In this document: positions 1 to 9,942 of the stretch, piece by piece | Layout of the letters: each line of letters opens with the position of its first letter | How positions within the stretch are numbered: position 1 is the stretch's first letter | Origin: Pedobacter boryungensis | GTDB lineage: Bacteria > Bacteroidota > Bacteroidia > Sphingobacteriales > Sphingobacteriaceae | DNA length: 64,000 nt | NCBI RefSeq assembly: GCF_013204825.1 | Contig: NZ_JABMKV010000005.1 | Coordinates: 62,001-126,000, forward strand | Reading direction: 5' to 3' | Notes under the pieces: generated by a model | The model's input: only the letters and a program-made list of their open reading frames with translations | Told to the model about the DNA's origin: nothing | Databases searched by the model: none | Program-made: the position numbers and the translations under genes

Positions 1-1
1 A

Positions 2-967
2 ATGTTCGAAGGAATCCCTACTTATCCAACTCCATCTAGATTTTGGGAAATTGTACAAAAACACAAGGTTAATATTTTATATACGGCACCAACAGCTATT
101 CGATCTTTAATGAGTTTTGGTACAGATCCACTTACCGGAATTGATTTAAGTAGCTTACGTGTATTAGGATCAGTAGGAGAGCCGATTAATGAAGAGGCAT
201 GGCATTGGTTTGATGAAGAAATTGGTCATAAAAAGGCGCCAATTGTAGATACTTGGTGGCAAACAGAAACAGGGGGAATCATGATTTCGCCTATTGCGTT
301 TGTAACGCCAACCAAACCTAGTTTCGCAACTTTGCCATTACCAGGTATCCAGCCGATTTTAGTTGATGAAAATGGAAAAGAAATTGAGGGGAATGGTGTA
401 AATGGAAACTTGTGCATTAAGTTTCCATGGCCAGGCATGTTGCGCACTACTTATGGTGATCATGAACGTTGTAAACTAACTTATTTTTCTACTTACGAGA
501 ATTTATATTTTACTGGAGATGGCTGTTTGCGTGATGAAGATGGATATTACCGAATTACCGGCAGGGTAGATGACGTAATTAACGTTTCTGGTCATAGAAT
601 TGGCACAGCTGAAGTAGAAAATGCGATTAATATGCACGCTGGTGTAATTGAAAGTGCTGTTGTAGGCTATCCTCACGATGTGAAAGGGCAAGGAATTTAT
701 GCCTTTATCATTTATCCTGGTTTAAGTAAGGATGAAGACCTAACTAGAAAAGATATTCTACAAACGGTAACTCGGGTAATTGGAGCCATTGCTAAACCAG
801 ATAAAATTTTATTTGTATCAGGTTTACCTAAAACTAGATCTGGTAAAATTATGCGTCGTATCTTGCGTAAAGTTGCCGAAGGTGATACTTCAAATTTAGG
901 CGACATATCAACTTTGTTAGATCCAACTGTAGTGCAAGAAATTATAGATAATTCAAAAAAGTTATAA
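2..967 (+). CDS. acs: Acetyl-CoA synthetase, C-terminal half (partial)
   Basis: AMP-forming acetate-CoA ligase, which activates acetate through acetyl-AMP in the cytoplasm. Only the last 321 residues or so of a protein of usually about 630-650 residues lie here; the true start is upstream of the window. Visible family features are the adenylation core motif [10 protein letters not shown] (about residue 83), the [15 protein letters not shown] segment, the hinge [13 protein letters not shown], and the C-terminal [11 protein letters not shown], whose last Lys is the conserved catalytic and acetylatable lysine. The next gene is a separate small CDS 96 bases downstream. The identification is firm; the start cannot be seen. 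Confidence 0.95.
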   Translation: MFEGIPTYPTPSRFWEIVQKHKVNILYTAPTAIRSLMSFGTDPLTGIDLSSLRVLGSVGEPINEEAWHWFDEEIGHKKAPIVDTWWQTETGGIMISPIAFVTPTKPSFATLPLPGIQPILVDENGKEIEGNGVNGNLCIKFPWPGMLRTTYGDHERCKLTYFSTYENLYFTGDGCLRDEDGYYRITGRVDDVINVSGHRIGTAEVENAINMHAGVIESAVVGYPHDVKGQGIYAFIIYPGLSKDEDLTRKDILQTVTRVIGAIAKPDKILFVSGLPKTRSGKIMRRILRKVAEGDTSNLGDISTLLDPTVVQEIIDNSKKL

Positions 968-1063
968 CATTAACTATTATTAGCCTGAATTTTTAAAACA
1001 ATTAACTTCTCTTACCTGTTCTTTTTGCAACCAACCGATTGTTAAACGATAAGCATTAAGCAC

Positions 1064-1249
1064 ATGGATAAGTTAGAATTAAAAGGAAAGTGGAATGAAA
1101 TTAAGGGGAAAGTTAAACAAGCCTATGGTGATTTAACTGACGATGATTTAAGTCATGAAGAAGGAAAAGACGATGAGTTGTTAGGAAAGCTTCAACAAAA
1201 AACAGGAAAAGGCAGAGAAGAATTAGTAAAGTGGATTAATTCACTTTAA
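1064..1249 (+). CDS. CsbD family stress protein
   Basis: Small, highly charged cytoplasmic protein of 61 residues. It has the CsbD pattern: an N-terminal [22 protein letters not shown] segment and a C-terminal [13 protein letters not shown] segment, both expected to form amphipathic helices. CsbD-like proteins are commonly induced by general stress, but their biochemical role is unknown. The length matches the family. It is monocistronic, with a hairpin and T-run right after the stop. Confidence 0.85.
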   Translation: MDKLELKGKWNEIKGKVKQAYGDLTDDDLSHEEGKDDELLGKLQQKTGKGREELVKWINSL

Positions 1250-1271
1250 TAGTTTTTTAACCTAATAATAG

Positions 1272-1302
1272 ACGACTACCTTAATTGGCTAGTCGTTTTT
1301 TA
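1272..1302 (+). terminator. Rho-independent terminator after the CsbD gene
   Basis: A 7-bp stem, ACGACTA (1272-1278) with TAGTCGT (1290-1296), has an 11-base loop and runs into TTTTTT. It lies between two convergent genes and its T-run overlaps the stop codon of the minus-strand gene. Confidence 0.7.
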
Positions 1303-3684
1303 TTTCCCTTTAACCTCAAAAAAATTCTCTGCATAAATTACATCCTTATCTGTAATTCCTTGAACCACAATTCTAAATTTCCCTGTAATATCGCTTGTAT
1401 AAAAGCTTAATTCGGTGTCTTTTCCAGTATTTAATATGGCGCCATAATTCCAATACACAGTAGAAAAAAAAGCTGGTTCTACTGGGTCATTATAATCGCT
1501 TAGATAAAATTCTTTTTGAAGATGAATTCCTTTAACTAGCGTAAATATATTTTGATCTACAACTGTGCAACCTTGATAGGTAGTTGGAATGCCATTTACA
1601 TTATATATTTTGCCAGTAACGGGTGGATGATTACCAGGGGTGCCGTTCGGATGATTTCGACAATTTAAGTTGTTGTATGAACAAACATAATCTCCGCAGG
1701 CATTAGCTCCTGTTCCGTTAAAATTATTGTCATTTTTATTATTGATAACAACTTCTTTTAAACGGATGGCTTTTTCATCAGTTCTTAAAACCAGTTCTGT
1801 ATTATTTTGTAAAGTTGATGGTAAAATTGGTTGTTCAATAGCTGTGGATTTAGCTAATTTTTGATTCATGCTATTAAATTCATCATGAATCAATATTTTG
1901 GTACCGTTAGGTATTTTATCAGCTTTATTTAAAAATAGATACATTTTATTACCAGACGGAGTTATTAGATTTTCAACACTTAAATTAAATAACCCAGTTT
2001 TTGTAGTATTAATTAAGCTGATTTGTTGGGCTCCCATAGATCCGACAACCAATGAATCTGTGATTTCCTTCTTTAATCTCTTTGCTTGACCACTCATTTT
2101 TAAACTATCTACTATTGCTGTTGTATCAGTAGAATTAATGGATTGTAAACCTTGCCAAGTATATCTCCTCCAACCTTTTATTAGTAGAATTTGCTCTAAA
2201 TAGTTAATGTCTTTATAACTATTTCCTTTAGTATTAATTGGAAGTGAATTCAATTCATTATTTAAGTATGTATAACTTTCAATGTCAGTCATTTTTTTGA
2301 CTTCCAATCTGTTGTTTTGTACACAAGCAATTGAAACTAATGCATTTTTATCAACCTTAAGATTAAGCTTTAAATTTACTTTTTCTCTTTGTTTATAGGT
2401 TTGTTGATCTGTTATGACAGAAATTTTTTCTGGATCATCATAGTGAGCAAAGAACATCCGTTCAGCCAACGGTCTATTTGTGCTATCTAATATCGTAATG
2501 GTTGTCAATCCTTTAGGTACATTGGTCAATGGAACTTTTATATTTATATTCTCACCGTCCATAACAAAGGGAGTGGTTAAAAAACAAGTTCTAAAATTGT
2601 GAACCAGGATAGTAAATTTTTTAAATCCTATATTCTTTAAATTTATTCGTACAGTATCTTTAGCAATCGCATTTTGCATGGTTAATGTTAAACCTGTTTC
2701 AAAAGATTTTGGCAAATGATATAAAGTATCTACTAAACCAGAATGAATGAGCTTAATTGTGTAGTCTGCACCAATTTCTGGTGTGATGTGAAATTTTCCT
2801 ATACCATAACTACTGGTTTCGATGGTATCGATTACTTTTTGATTTTTATATAAAAATGCTTTTAACACTACAGGCATTTGCTGTTGATCTTTAACCTCCC
2901 AACCAATACTTGATCTTAAACCATTAACCATATTTCCACCTTCGGGATAAAATTTAACTATTGCTTTATTTTTAATTCGAGGTAAAGCGAGATTGATGAA
3001 ACTGCTATCTTTTTCGGCCTTTAGCTTTACATATATATTTGGATCTACTGTATTGGCTTGTGGCACTAAAGTTATTAAAGATTGTCCTGATGCATCTGTA
3101 AGTATGTTTTTTCTAACATTACCATATTTATAACTCACCTGAAGTGGTTTTGGTAAAAAACGATCGTCCTTAGTTGTTGCAGAAACTAAAACCTTATATG
3201 ATTTACTCTCAGCATTTGGCATTTCAGCTAATTTTATACTTGCTTTAAATGGTGCGTCTATGTTAGATTTGATGGTAATATTTTGAACGAATATAGCCTC
3301 TGGTATTCCATTTATTAATTTATCAGTGTATGCTAAAAATCGATAATTACCAGTTGGTATAGAATCTGGCAATTTTAAACTTCCAAAACATAAGCCTTTG
3401 TCCATTAAAAATTTATCCTCAAATGCTAGTGTGCTATCCACATCTCTGATTAAAGCGACAGACATCACTCTGTGCTTAATGGTTGCTGTTTTTGCTTGCT
3501 GAATTAAATAACCTGTAAAGTAAGAGGTTTCATTATTAGAATACACGTTTTTATCAAAGTGAACAAAAAGATTACTAGTAGATTTGGCTAAAGCGTACCA
3601 AGCCATTTTTTGCTCTATGGAATTTTGAGCAAATGTATTTTGCAAACTAAAGCAAAAAATAAAATAGAAAATGACAAAGCGCAT
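1300..3684 (-). CDS. Large secreted protein with MG2-like N-terminus
   Basis: 794-residue exported protein whose exact function I do not recognise. A signal peptide (MRFVIFYFIFCFSLQNTFAQ) is followed at residues 40-65 by LFVHFDKNVYSNNETSYFTG, which resembles the start of an alpha-2-macroglobulin MG2 domain. The rest looks like successive beta-sandwich repeats. Residues 660-700 contain a Cys-rich insert (CGDYVCSYNNLNCRN). Similar Bacteroidota proteins are annotated as MG2 or TonB-plug-like hypothetical proteins of the cell envelope; that placement is inference. It lies downstream of the M16 peptidase on the same strand, but a terminator separates them. Confidence 0.55.
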   Translation of the reverse strand: MRFVIFYFIFCFSLQNTFAQNSIEQKMAWYALAKSTSNLFVHFDKNVYSNNETSYFTGYLIQQAKTATIKHRVMSVALIRDVDSTLAFEDKFLMDKGLCFGSLKLPDSIPTGNYRFLAYTDKLINGIPEAIFVQNITIKSNIDAPFKASIKLAEMPNAESKSYKVLVSATTKDDRFLPKPLQVSYKYGNVRKNILTDASGQSLITLVPQANTVDPNIYVKLKAEKDSSFINLALPRIKNKAIVKFYPEGGNMVNGLRSSIGWEVKDQQQMPVVLKAFLYKNQKVIDTIETSSYGIGKFHITPEIGADYTIKLIHSGLVDTLYHLPKSFETGLTLTMQNAIAKDTVRINLKNIGFKKFTILVHNFRTCFLTTPFVMDGENINIKVPLTNVPKGLTTITILDSTNRPLAERMFFAHYDDPEKISVITDQQTYKQREKVNLKLNLKVDKNALVSIACVQNNRLEVKKMTDIESYTYLNNELNSLPINTKGNSYKDINYLEQILLIKGWRRYTWQGLQSINSTDTTAIVDSLKMSGQAKRLKKEITDSLVVGSMGAQQISLINTTKTGLFNLSVENLITPSGNKMYLFLNKADKIPNGTKILIHDEFNSMNQKLAKSTAIEQPILPSTLQNNTELVLRTDEKAIRLKEVVINNKNDNNFNGTGANACGDYVCSYNNLNCRNHPNGTPGNHPPVTGKIYNVNGIPTTYQGCTVVDQNIFTLVKGIHLQKEFYLSDYNDPVEPAFFSTVYWNYGAILNTGKDTELSFYTSDITGKFRIVVQGITDKDVIYAENFFEVKGK

Positions 3685-3734
3685 TGCTAAAGTTAACTTT
3701 TAGCGATTAAATTTTTGATAACAAAATTGATGCA

Positions 3735-3768
3735 TAAAAAAATCGGTTTCCGTTTCCGAAAACCGATT
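3735..3768 (-). terminator. Rho-independent terminator after the M16 peptidase gene
   Basis: Read on the minus strand, a 9-bp stem AATCGGTTT/AAACCGATT (3741-3749 with 3760-3768) is followed by six T. It isolates the M16 gene from the downstream 794-residue gene. Confidence 0.75.
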
Positions 3769-3801
3769 AAATCACCCTTTAAGGAGAGGGTTTAAGTATT
3801 G

Positions 3802-6735
3802 TTAATATCCAAACAATTGTTCCAGCGTTAACGTAGTAACAGCGCCAAATTTCTGCATATCTTCCATTTTTACTTTTTTGTCTGATGCAACAATTAAGTA
3901 AGTATATGGCTTGTTAGCTACTTTTTGAGTATGGAAATCTTTAATACTAGCAAAAGTAATAGGTTTCAATTCTTTGTATAAATCTATTCTCGAATCGTAA
4001 TCATAACCTAATTTTTTATCAGCAAAATAAGAGTAGAAAATTCCGTCTTTTGTAATACGAGCTGTTTCTAAGCCGTTTAATACATTTGCTTTTGCTCCAT
4101 CAAATGATTTATCACTTTGTGGTAAAACATTTAATAATTCATTCATTCCATTCACTGCATCAGTCATTTTATCAGCTTGACTACCAACATAAGCAATCAT
4201 GCTATATTGTTTATCTGCTTTATCTGGAGAAACATATTGAGCGAAAGTAGAATAGGCTAAAGCTTTAGACTCTCTAATCGTTTGGAAAACAATTGAACCC
4301 ATTCCTCCACCAAAATAACTGTTAAATACTTCGATATTAGCAGCATCGGTTTTATTGTATAAACCAGTATTTCTTAACCAACGAATTTCCGACTGTACCA
4401 TATCATAATTTGCAAAGTATACTTGATTTGCATTTTGAGTAGCATAAGTATAAACTTTAGCTGGGGCAGCAGGAGTAAACTCTTTAGGCATTAAATGCAC
4501 TTTTTTAATATCAGTTGTGAAAGCAGCTAAATCTTTAGGGCCATAATAGGTAATTACATGCTCGTAATTAGTTAAGTTATGGATAAGAGAAATTAAATCC
4601 TCAGCTTTAATGTTATTAACTTCTTCGTTTGTTAAAACATTATTAAAAGGATTTACACTGCCGTATTGTGCATATGAAGTTAATGCATTCATAATTTGGC
4701 CTTTATTCAACTTATTGTTTTCTCGGCTTTTTAAGATTGTACTTTTAAGGTTCGATAATGCTTTTTCATCAGGTTTTACATTTGCTAAAATATGCTCAAC
4801 CAAGCTCACAGCTTTATCAAAATTTTCTTGCAAACCGCTAATGTTTATCGTTGTAACTTCTGCACCAACACTTACATTATAAGAACAGGCGATGTTATAA
4901 AATGCTTTACTCAATTCTTCAGAAGTATATTTATCAGTACCTAAGAAAGTTAAATAAGTAGAAGCATATGGCAACAATTTATAATTATTAGCGCCAATAT
5001 TGATTCTATAACTCATCCTAAAAATGGCATTATCATTGTTTTTTGTAGTTAAAACTTCAGCTAAGCCAACTTTACCAAAAACAATGTCTTTTTTGTAATC
5101 TAAAAATTTAGGTGCAATTGGTTTTACTGGAGCATCTAAAATACTTTTTACAAAAGGAGATGTTAAATTTGCATTAGCATTAATAGGCGTAATCGCTGGT
5201 TTTTCAACTTTGATCACGTTTTTGTCTTCGCCTTTGTGTTTAAAGCCAATTACATAATTGTCTTTGAAATACTGGTTAGCAAAAGCAACTAATTGAGCTT
5301 TAGTAATTTTAGAAGTTGCTTCTATTTCCCCTAGACTTTTATTCCATTCTGTTCCTCGGTTTAAAATAAACTCATTAGATAAGTTTTCTGCTCTATTGTT
5401 ATTGCTATCAAAAGCTTGTAAGAAACCTAATTTTTGATTTGCAACGATAGATTTTAGTAAGTCATCATCAAATTTACCTTGTTTTAACAGTTCAACTTGT
5501 TCTAACAATAATTTAGAAGCTTGTTCTAAAGTTTGCCCTTGTCGTGGAGTTGCTGATAAATTAAACACGCCATAATCTTTCATCTGCTGATAGCTTGCGC
5601 TAGATCTCAACGTTTTTTGTTGCTTGTTTAAGTTGATGTCAATTAAACCTGCTTTACCATTAAATAAAACGCTTTTAGCTAAATTTAAAAGCAAGCTTTG
5701 TTGAGAATTTTGAGGGAAACCACGGTAATAAATTTCTACAGCTTCTGCACTTGGACCATAGACATCTACTTGTTGTATTTTTGTCAATGGTTTTTCTGGA
5801 GCTGGATTATACAAGGTCACTGGTTTAGCAACCATATAGCTAAAGGTTTTGTCAATCTTTTTAATCATTTCATCAGGATTAAAATCTCCTGTAAAAATGG
5901 CTGCCATATTATTTGGTACGTAATATTTATTGTAGTAATTTCTTATTTCTACTAATGATGGGTTTTTTAAATGTTCAATTGTACCTATAGTAGTTTGTTG
6001 ACCATAATTATGAGTAGGGAATACCAATTCCATCATAGCCTCATCTAATTTATTGCCATCGTTATCTAAACCACGGTTTTTCTCTTCATATACAGCCTCT
6101 AATTCAGTATGGAAAATACGGAAAATAGGTTTACGGAAACGCTCACCTTGTAAAGCCAAAAATTTGTCAACAGAGTTAGATGGGAAATCTTCATTGTAAA
6201 CGGTTTCTTCATACCAAGTATGTGCATTTGAAGAACTACCACCAATACCTGCTATCATTTTATCATACTCATTAGCAATAGAGAAATTAGAAGCTTCACC
6301 AGAGGTTTTATCTATCTCCTTGTAAATTTCCTTACGTTGAGCCGGATCAGTTGTTTTGTTATATTTTTCATATAACGCATCAATTTTAGCTAAATAAGGT
6401 TTTTCTTTTTCCCAATTTGCGGTTCCGAATTTATCAGTTCCTTTAAACAAAAGATGCTCTAAATAATGCGCTAAACCGGTTGCATTTTTAGGATCGGTAT
6501 TGCTACCAGCCCTCACACTCATTCTAAATTGAATGTTTGGTTCTTTTGTATTTGGTGATAAAATTACCGTTAACCCATTTTTTAAGGTATAAAAACGTGT
6601 TTTAGAAGGGTCGTTAGTTACATATTTATAGCTGTAACCTCCTGAAGTTGCTGTTTTCCATTGGTAAGTGGATTGTGCAAATAAATTTTGACCTGTTATT
6701 AATAAACAGACAAATAAGAGTAGTTTTATTTTCAT
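3802..6735 (-). CDS. M16 family zinc metallopeptidase (two-domain, pitrilysin/PqqL-like)
   Basis: Exported insulinase-family peptidase of 977 residues with a signal peptide (MKIKLLLFVCLLITGQNLFAQ). The inverted zinc motif HxxEH is visible as HYLEH at residues 90-94, and the third ligand Glu is expected in the downstream TELEAVYEEKNR segment. The length fits two tandem M16 halves: an active N-terminal half and an inactive C-terminal half (MGSIVFQTIRESKALAYS resembles the R/Y motif). Such enzymes degrade peptides in the periplasm. The gene is monocistronic, with TATATTTG (6760-6753, minus strand) as a plausible -7 element 18 bases before the start codon. The substrate cannot be told from sequence. 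Confidence 0.9.
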   Translation of the reverse strand: MKIKLLLFVCLLITGQNLFAQSTYQWKTATSGGYSYKYVTNDPSKTRFYTLKNGLTVILSPNTKEPNIQFRMSVRAGSNTDPKNATGLAHYLEHLLFKGTDKFGTANWEKEKPYLAKIDALYEKYNKTTDPAQRKEIYKEIDKTSGEASNFSIANEYDKMIAGIGGSSSNAHTWYEETVYNEDFPSNSVDKFLALQGERFRKPIFRIFHTELEAVYEEKNRGLDNDGNKLDEAMMELVFPTHNYGQQTTIGTIEHLKNPSLVEIRNYYNKYYVPNNMAAIFTGDFNPDEMIKKIDKTFSYMVAKPVTLYNPAPEKPLTKIQQVDVYGPSAEAVEIYYRGFPQNSQQSLLLNLAKSVLFNGKAGLIDINLNKQQKTLRSSASYQQMKDYGVFNLSATPRQGQTLEQASKLLLEQVELLKQGKFDDDLLKSIVANQKLGFLQAFDSNNNRAENLSNEFILNRGTEWNKSLGEIEATSKITKAQLVAFANQYFKDNYVIGFKHKGEDKNVIKVEKPAITPINANANLTSPFVKSILDAPVKPIAPKFLDYKKDIVFGKVGLAEVLTTKNNDNAIFRMSYRINIGANNYKLLPYASTYLTFLGTDKYTSEELSKAFYNIACSYNVSVGAEVTTINISGLQENFDKAVSLVEHILANVKPDEKALSNLKSTILKSRENNKLNKGQIMNALTSYAQYGSVNPFNNVLTNEEVNNIKAEDLISLIHNLTNYEHVITYYGPKDLAAFTTDIKKVHLMPKEFTPAAPAKVYTYATQNANQVYFANYDMVQSEIRWLRNTGLYNKTDAANIEVFNSYFGGGMGSIVFQTIRESKALAYSTFAQYVSPDKADKQYSMIAYVGSQADKMTDAVNGMNELLNVLPQSDKSFDGAKANVLNGLETARITKDGIFYSYFADKKLGYDYDSRIDLYKELKPITFASIKDFHTQKVANKPYTYLIVASDKKVKMEDMQKFGAVTTLTLEQLFGY

Positions 6736-6853
6736 AATGAATAAGTTATAATCAAATATAAGTTGATAGACTATACTTTTCCTAAAAAATATTCGAAAAT
6801 AATAATATATATCAGCTAATTAAGCTTCCAATAATTTCTTGTATTTTTACATT

Positions 6854-7693
6854 ATGAATAATGACACCAAAAAACCTACTATTTTAGTTGTTAACGATGA
6901 TGGTATAACTGCTCCAGGCATTAAAAGTTTAATTGAAGTAATGCAAGAAATTGGACATGTTGTAGTGGTAGCACCTGATGGGCCTCAATCTGGAATGGGG
7001 CATGCCATCACTATTGGTAAACCTTTGCGTTTCGATAAAGTTGATCTATACCCTGGTGTTGAGATGTACAAATGTTCAGGAACACCTGTTGATTGTGTTA
7101 AACTTGCTGTAAATAAAGTCTTTAAAGGTAAAAAACCTGATTTATGTGTTTCTGGAATTAACCATGGATTGAATAATTCCATTAACGTAATTTATTCTGG
7201 AACAATGTCCGCTGCGGTAGAAGGTGCTATAGAAAAAATTCCTTCTATTGGATTTTCTTTAGATGATTTCGCTCAAGAAGCTGATTTTAGTCATTGTAAG
7301 AAATTTATAAAAACTATTGCCTTAAAAGTATTAAATAATGGTTTGCCAGAGGCGACGTTGTTAAATGTAAATTTCCCGAAAGGAGCAGATTTAAAAGGAA
7401 TTAAAATTTGTAGACAAGCAAACGCTAAATGGGCAGAAGATTTCGAAGAACGAACGGATCCTTATAAACGTCCTTATTATTGGTTAACAGGCGTATTTGA
7501 AAACTATGATAAAGGTGAAGATACTGATGTTTGGGCATTAGACCATGGCTTTGTGTCGGTTGTTCCTGTACAATTTGATTTAACAGCACATCATGCTATT
7601 CCAATTTTAAATAGCTGGGGATTTTCAGACAACGAGGACTCAAAATCTCAGGCAAATAAAACCGCTGGTCCAGACGGGAAAAACCTAGGTTGA
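6854..7693 (+). CDS. surE: 5'/3'-nucleotidase SurE
   Basis: Cytoplasmic metal-dependent nucleoside monophosphate phosphatase. The N-terminal VVNDDGITAPGI supplies the metal-binding Asp pair, GPQSGMGHAIT follows, and SGINHGLNNSINVIYSGT carries the conserved Asn and the active-site loop. The ATG at 6854 is preferred over the upstream in-frame codon at 6839, because the fold begins immediately after MNNDTKKPT. The C-terminal 25 residues are polar and probably disordered. The next gene begins one base after the stop, so the two are probably cotranscribed, with lpxB following. Confidence 0.93.
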   Translation: MNNDTKKPTILVVNDDGITAPGIKSLIEVMQEIGHVVVVAPDGPQSGMGHAITIGKPLRFDKVDLYPGVEMYKCSGTPVDCVKLAVNKVFKGKKPDLCVSGINHGLNNSINVIYSGTMSAAVEGAIEKIPSIGFSLDDFAQEADFSHCKKFIKTIALKVLNNGLPEATLLNVNFPKGADLKGIKICRQANAKWAEDFEERTDPYKRPYYWLTGVFENYDKGEDTDVWALDHGFVSVVPVQFDLTAHHAIPILNSWGFSDNEDSKSQANKTAGPDGKNLG

Positions 7694-7694
7694 A

Positions 7695-7964
7695 GTGAAT
7701 AAGAGAATTGACGCAATAAAAGATACAGTTTGGAATGGTATAGCCATTGGATTTATTGTTCCTATTATACCCGGCGTTTTAGTGTGGTATTTAATGCAGC
7801 GTGTTACAGCTTTACATCATGCAGATTTATTGCTAATTGGTTGCGTAGCAATTAATGCCCTTTTAATGAATTTGTTTTTTAAAATTAATAAGGATAATAT
7901 AGCAAGAGGAATTATTAGCATTACTTTTTTATGGGCTTTTGCCTTCTTTTTCTATAAAGTTTAA
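7695..7964 (+). CDS. Small integral membrane protein
   Basis: 89-residue protein with about three hydrophobic segments (residues 13-32, 40-58, 70-87) and no motif I recognise. It uses a GTG start one base after the surE stop, and lpxB starts 23 bases after its end, so a surE-orf-lpxB operon is likely. Translational coupling to surE is plausible because no separate ribosome-binding site is visible. Function unknown. Confidence 0.7.
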   Translation: MNKRIDAIKDTVWNGIAIGFIVPIIPGVLVWYLMQRVTALHHADLLLIGCVAINALLMNLFFKINKDNIARGIISITFLWAFAFFFYKV

Positions 7965-7987
7965 TTTTGCTAAATAACTGATTCTAA

Positions 7988-9091
7988 ATGAAATACTACC
8001 TCGTAGCCGGAGAAGCATCTGGAGATTTGCATGGCGCAAATTTAATGAAAGCGTTAAAAACTGAAGATCAAAATGCAGGTTTTAGATATTTTGGCGGCGA
8101 TAAAATGCAAGCTCAAGGTGGTGAGTTAGTAAAACACTACGCTGAAATGGCTTTTATGGGTTTTACAGAAGTAATTCTTAACTTAAGAACTGTTTTCAAA
8201 AATTTAAAAGCATGTAAGGAAGACATATTACTTTATCAGCCAGATGCTTTAATTCTTATTGATTTTCCCGGATTTAACTTGAAAATTGCTGAGTTTGCTA
8301 AGCAACACGGTATAAAGGTTTGTTATTATATCTCTCCAAAAGTTTGGGCTTGGAATCAGAAAAGAGTATTAAAAATTAAAAAAGTAGTAGATCAGTTATT
8401 CTGCATTTTACCATTTGAGGTAGATTTTTATAAAAAATGGGGAATGGATGTCAATTATGTTGGTAATCCGTTATTAGATGAAATTGCTCAATTTTCACCA
8501 GATTTAGAGTTTAGAAAAACCCAGAACTTAAGTCGCCAAAAAATTATTGCCTTACTACCAGGAAGTAGAAAACAAGAAATCGAACGTTTATTGCCAGATA
8601 TGTTAAGTGTAACGGCTAGTTTCCCTGATTATCAATTTGTCATTGCTGCTGCCCCAACTTTCACCGCAAGCTATTATCAACAATTTATCGGGGATAAAAA
8701 TGTTAAGCTTGTTTTTTCACAGACTTATAATTTATTACACTACGCAGATGCTGCTTTGGTAGCATCGGGAACAGCCACATTAGAAACAGCACTTTTTAAA
8801 GTGCCTCAAGTTGTATTATATAGGGGAGGGGCTATTTCTGTTGGTATTGCTCGCTTAGTAATCAAAATTAGATTTATTTCATTGGTAAATTTAATAATGG
8901 ATAGAAAAGTAGTTACAGAATTGATACAAAACGATTGTAATACAGAAAAAATCACTTCAGAGCTAAATCAAATTTTAACTGGAGAAAAAAGGAAAGTGAT
9001 GTTAAATGATTACAATGAACTTGCCATAAAGATGGGGACAGCTGGTGCATCTGAACGAACTGCTAAATTGATTTTTGATTTTTTACGATAA
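7988..9091 (+). CDS. lpxB: Lipid-A-disaccharide synthase
   Basis: GT19 glycosyltransferase that joins UDP-2,3-diacylglucosamine and lipid X to make the lipid A disaccharide at the inner membrane. Visible family motifs are GEASGDLHGANLMKAL at the N-terminus, DFPGFNLKIA, YYISPKVWAWNQKR (residues about 112-125), ALLPGSRKQEIERLLP, and the donor-site segment ALVASGTATLETAL. The length of 367 is close to the family norm. It ends the surE operon and is followed by an AT-rich hairpin. Confidence 0.96.
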   Translation: MKYYLVAGEASGDLHGANLMKALKTEDQNAGFRYFGGDKMQAQGGELVKHYAEMAFMGFTEVILNLRTVFKNLKACKEDILLYQPDALILIDFPGFNLKIAEFAKQHGIKVCYYISPKVWAWNQKRVLKIKKVVDQLFCILPFEVDFYKKWGMDVNYVGNPLLDEIAQFSPDLEFRKTQNLSRQKIIALLPGSRKQEIERLLPDMLSVTASFPDYQFVIAAAPTFTASYYQQFIGDKNVKLVFSQTYNLLHYADAALVASGTATLETALFKVPQVVLYRGGAISVGIARLVIKIRFISLVNLIMDRKVVTELIQNDCNTEKITSELNQILTGEKRKVMLNDYNELAIKMGTAGASERTAKLIFDFLR

Positions 9092-9117
9092 AAATTTTCC
9101 ATTAAAGAAAATTTTTC
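9091..9117 (+). terminator. Possible terminator after lpxB
   Basis: AAAATTTTC (9091-9099) pairs with GAAAATTTT (9107-9115) across a 7-base loop and runs into TT. The stem is entirely AT-rich except for one pair, so its strength is uncertain. Confidence 0.4.
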
Positions 9118-9205
9118 TACATCAACTAAAAATATAGGGGTTTTAAGTAAAAACACTTGTATAGTTTAATTGGATTAGATATCATTGCGTTCAAAAAATC
9201 CATAC

Positions 9206-9850
9206 ATGAAAAAAAATCTATTAATTCTCGCTATCATTAGTTTAAGTTTCGCGGCAAAAGCACAGTTTGAAGGTTCAAAGCAGATTTTCGAAAGTCCAAA
9301 ATTAAAAACGGAAATCGCACAACATAAACTTGTGGCTATTTTACCATTCGACACAAAAATATCTTACAAAAAACAACCAAAAAACTTTAGTGTTGAAGGC
9401 AACAAAGAACAAGAAAAAACAATGTCGAAATCGATTCAATCTAGTATGTACACTTTCTTGTTAAGAAAGGGTAAAGACTATTCTGTAGAATTTCAAGATG
9501 TAGACAAAACTAATATTTTGCTTAAGAAAGCTGGCATGACTGACAAATTGGATGAGTTTACGAAAGATGAAGTTGCAAAAGCATTAGGTGTAGATGCTGT
9601 TTTAGGTGGTCGTTTTGAAACTGAACAAACTAAATCTGAGGCTGGTGCGATTGCATCTGCCGTACTGTTTGGTGGTTTTGGTGGTAAAACGGGTACTGGA
9701 ACTTTGACACTTACTTTGAATAATGCTAATAATGGAGAGTTATTATGGCGGTTTTTTAAAACAATGGATGATGGCATTACCACATCTACAGATGATTTAG
9801 TAGAGCGTATGATGCGTAAAGTCTCTAGAAATTTCCCCTACGCAAAATAA
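9206..9850 (+). CDS. Secreted CsgG/LpoB-fold protein
   Basis: 214-residue exported protein starting at the ATG at 9206, which gives a clean signal peptide (MKKNLLILAIISLSFAAKAQ); the TTG at 9185 upstream is unlikely. The body has the features of small CsgG-like outer-membrane accessory proteins: a VAILPFDTKISY strand, a helix region, and then KALGVDAVLGGRFETEQ, the usual 'new function is declared' strand, and GELLWRFFKTMDDG. Such proteins often interact with envelope assembly machines. It lacks a lipobox. The partner is unknown; the fold assignment is inference from pattern. Confidence 0.55.
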   Translation: MKKNLLILAIISLSFAAKAQFEGSKQIFESPKLKTEIAQHKLVAILPFDTKISYKKQPKNFSVEGNKEQEKTMSKSIQSSMYTFLLRKGKDYSVEFQDVDKTNILLKKAGMTDKLDEFTKDEVAKALGVDAVLGGRFETEQTKSEAGAIASAVLFGGFGGKTGTGTLTLTLNNANNGELLWRFFKTMDDGITTSTDDLVERMMRKVSRNFPYAK

Positions 9851-9871
9851 TAATCTTAAAACCTAATATTC

Positions 9872-9942
9872 TATATTTGATTACTGTGAGGTTGGAATAA
9901 TTAATAAGAGTTATATTAAAATTTTACGGAGGTAAATCAAGT
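9872..9942 (+). promoter_or_regulatory. Promoter -7 element and strong ribosome-binding site for the lacI-type gene
   Basis: TATATTTG (9872-9879) is a perfect TAnnTTTG -7 element. GGAGGT (9928-9933) sits 9 bases before the ATG at 9943 and is an unusually good Shine-Dalgarno sequence for this phylum. No clear -33 box is visible. Confidence 0.45.
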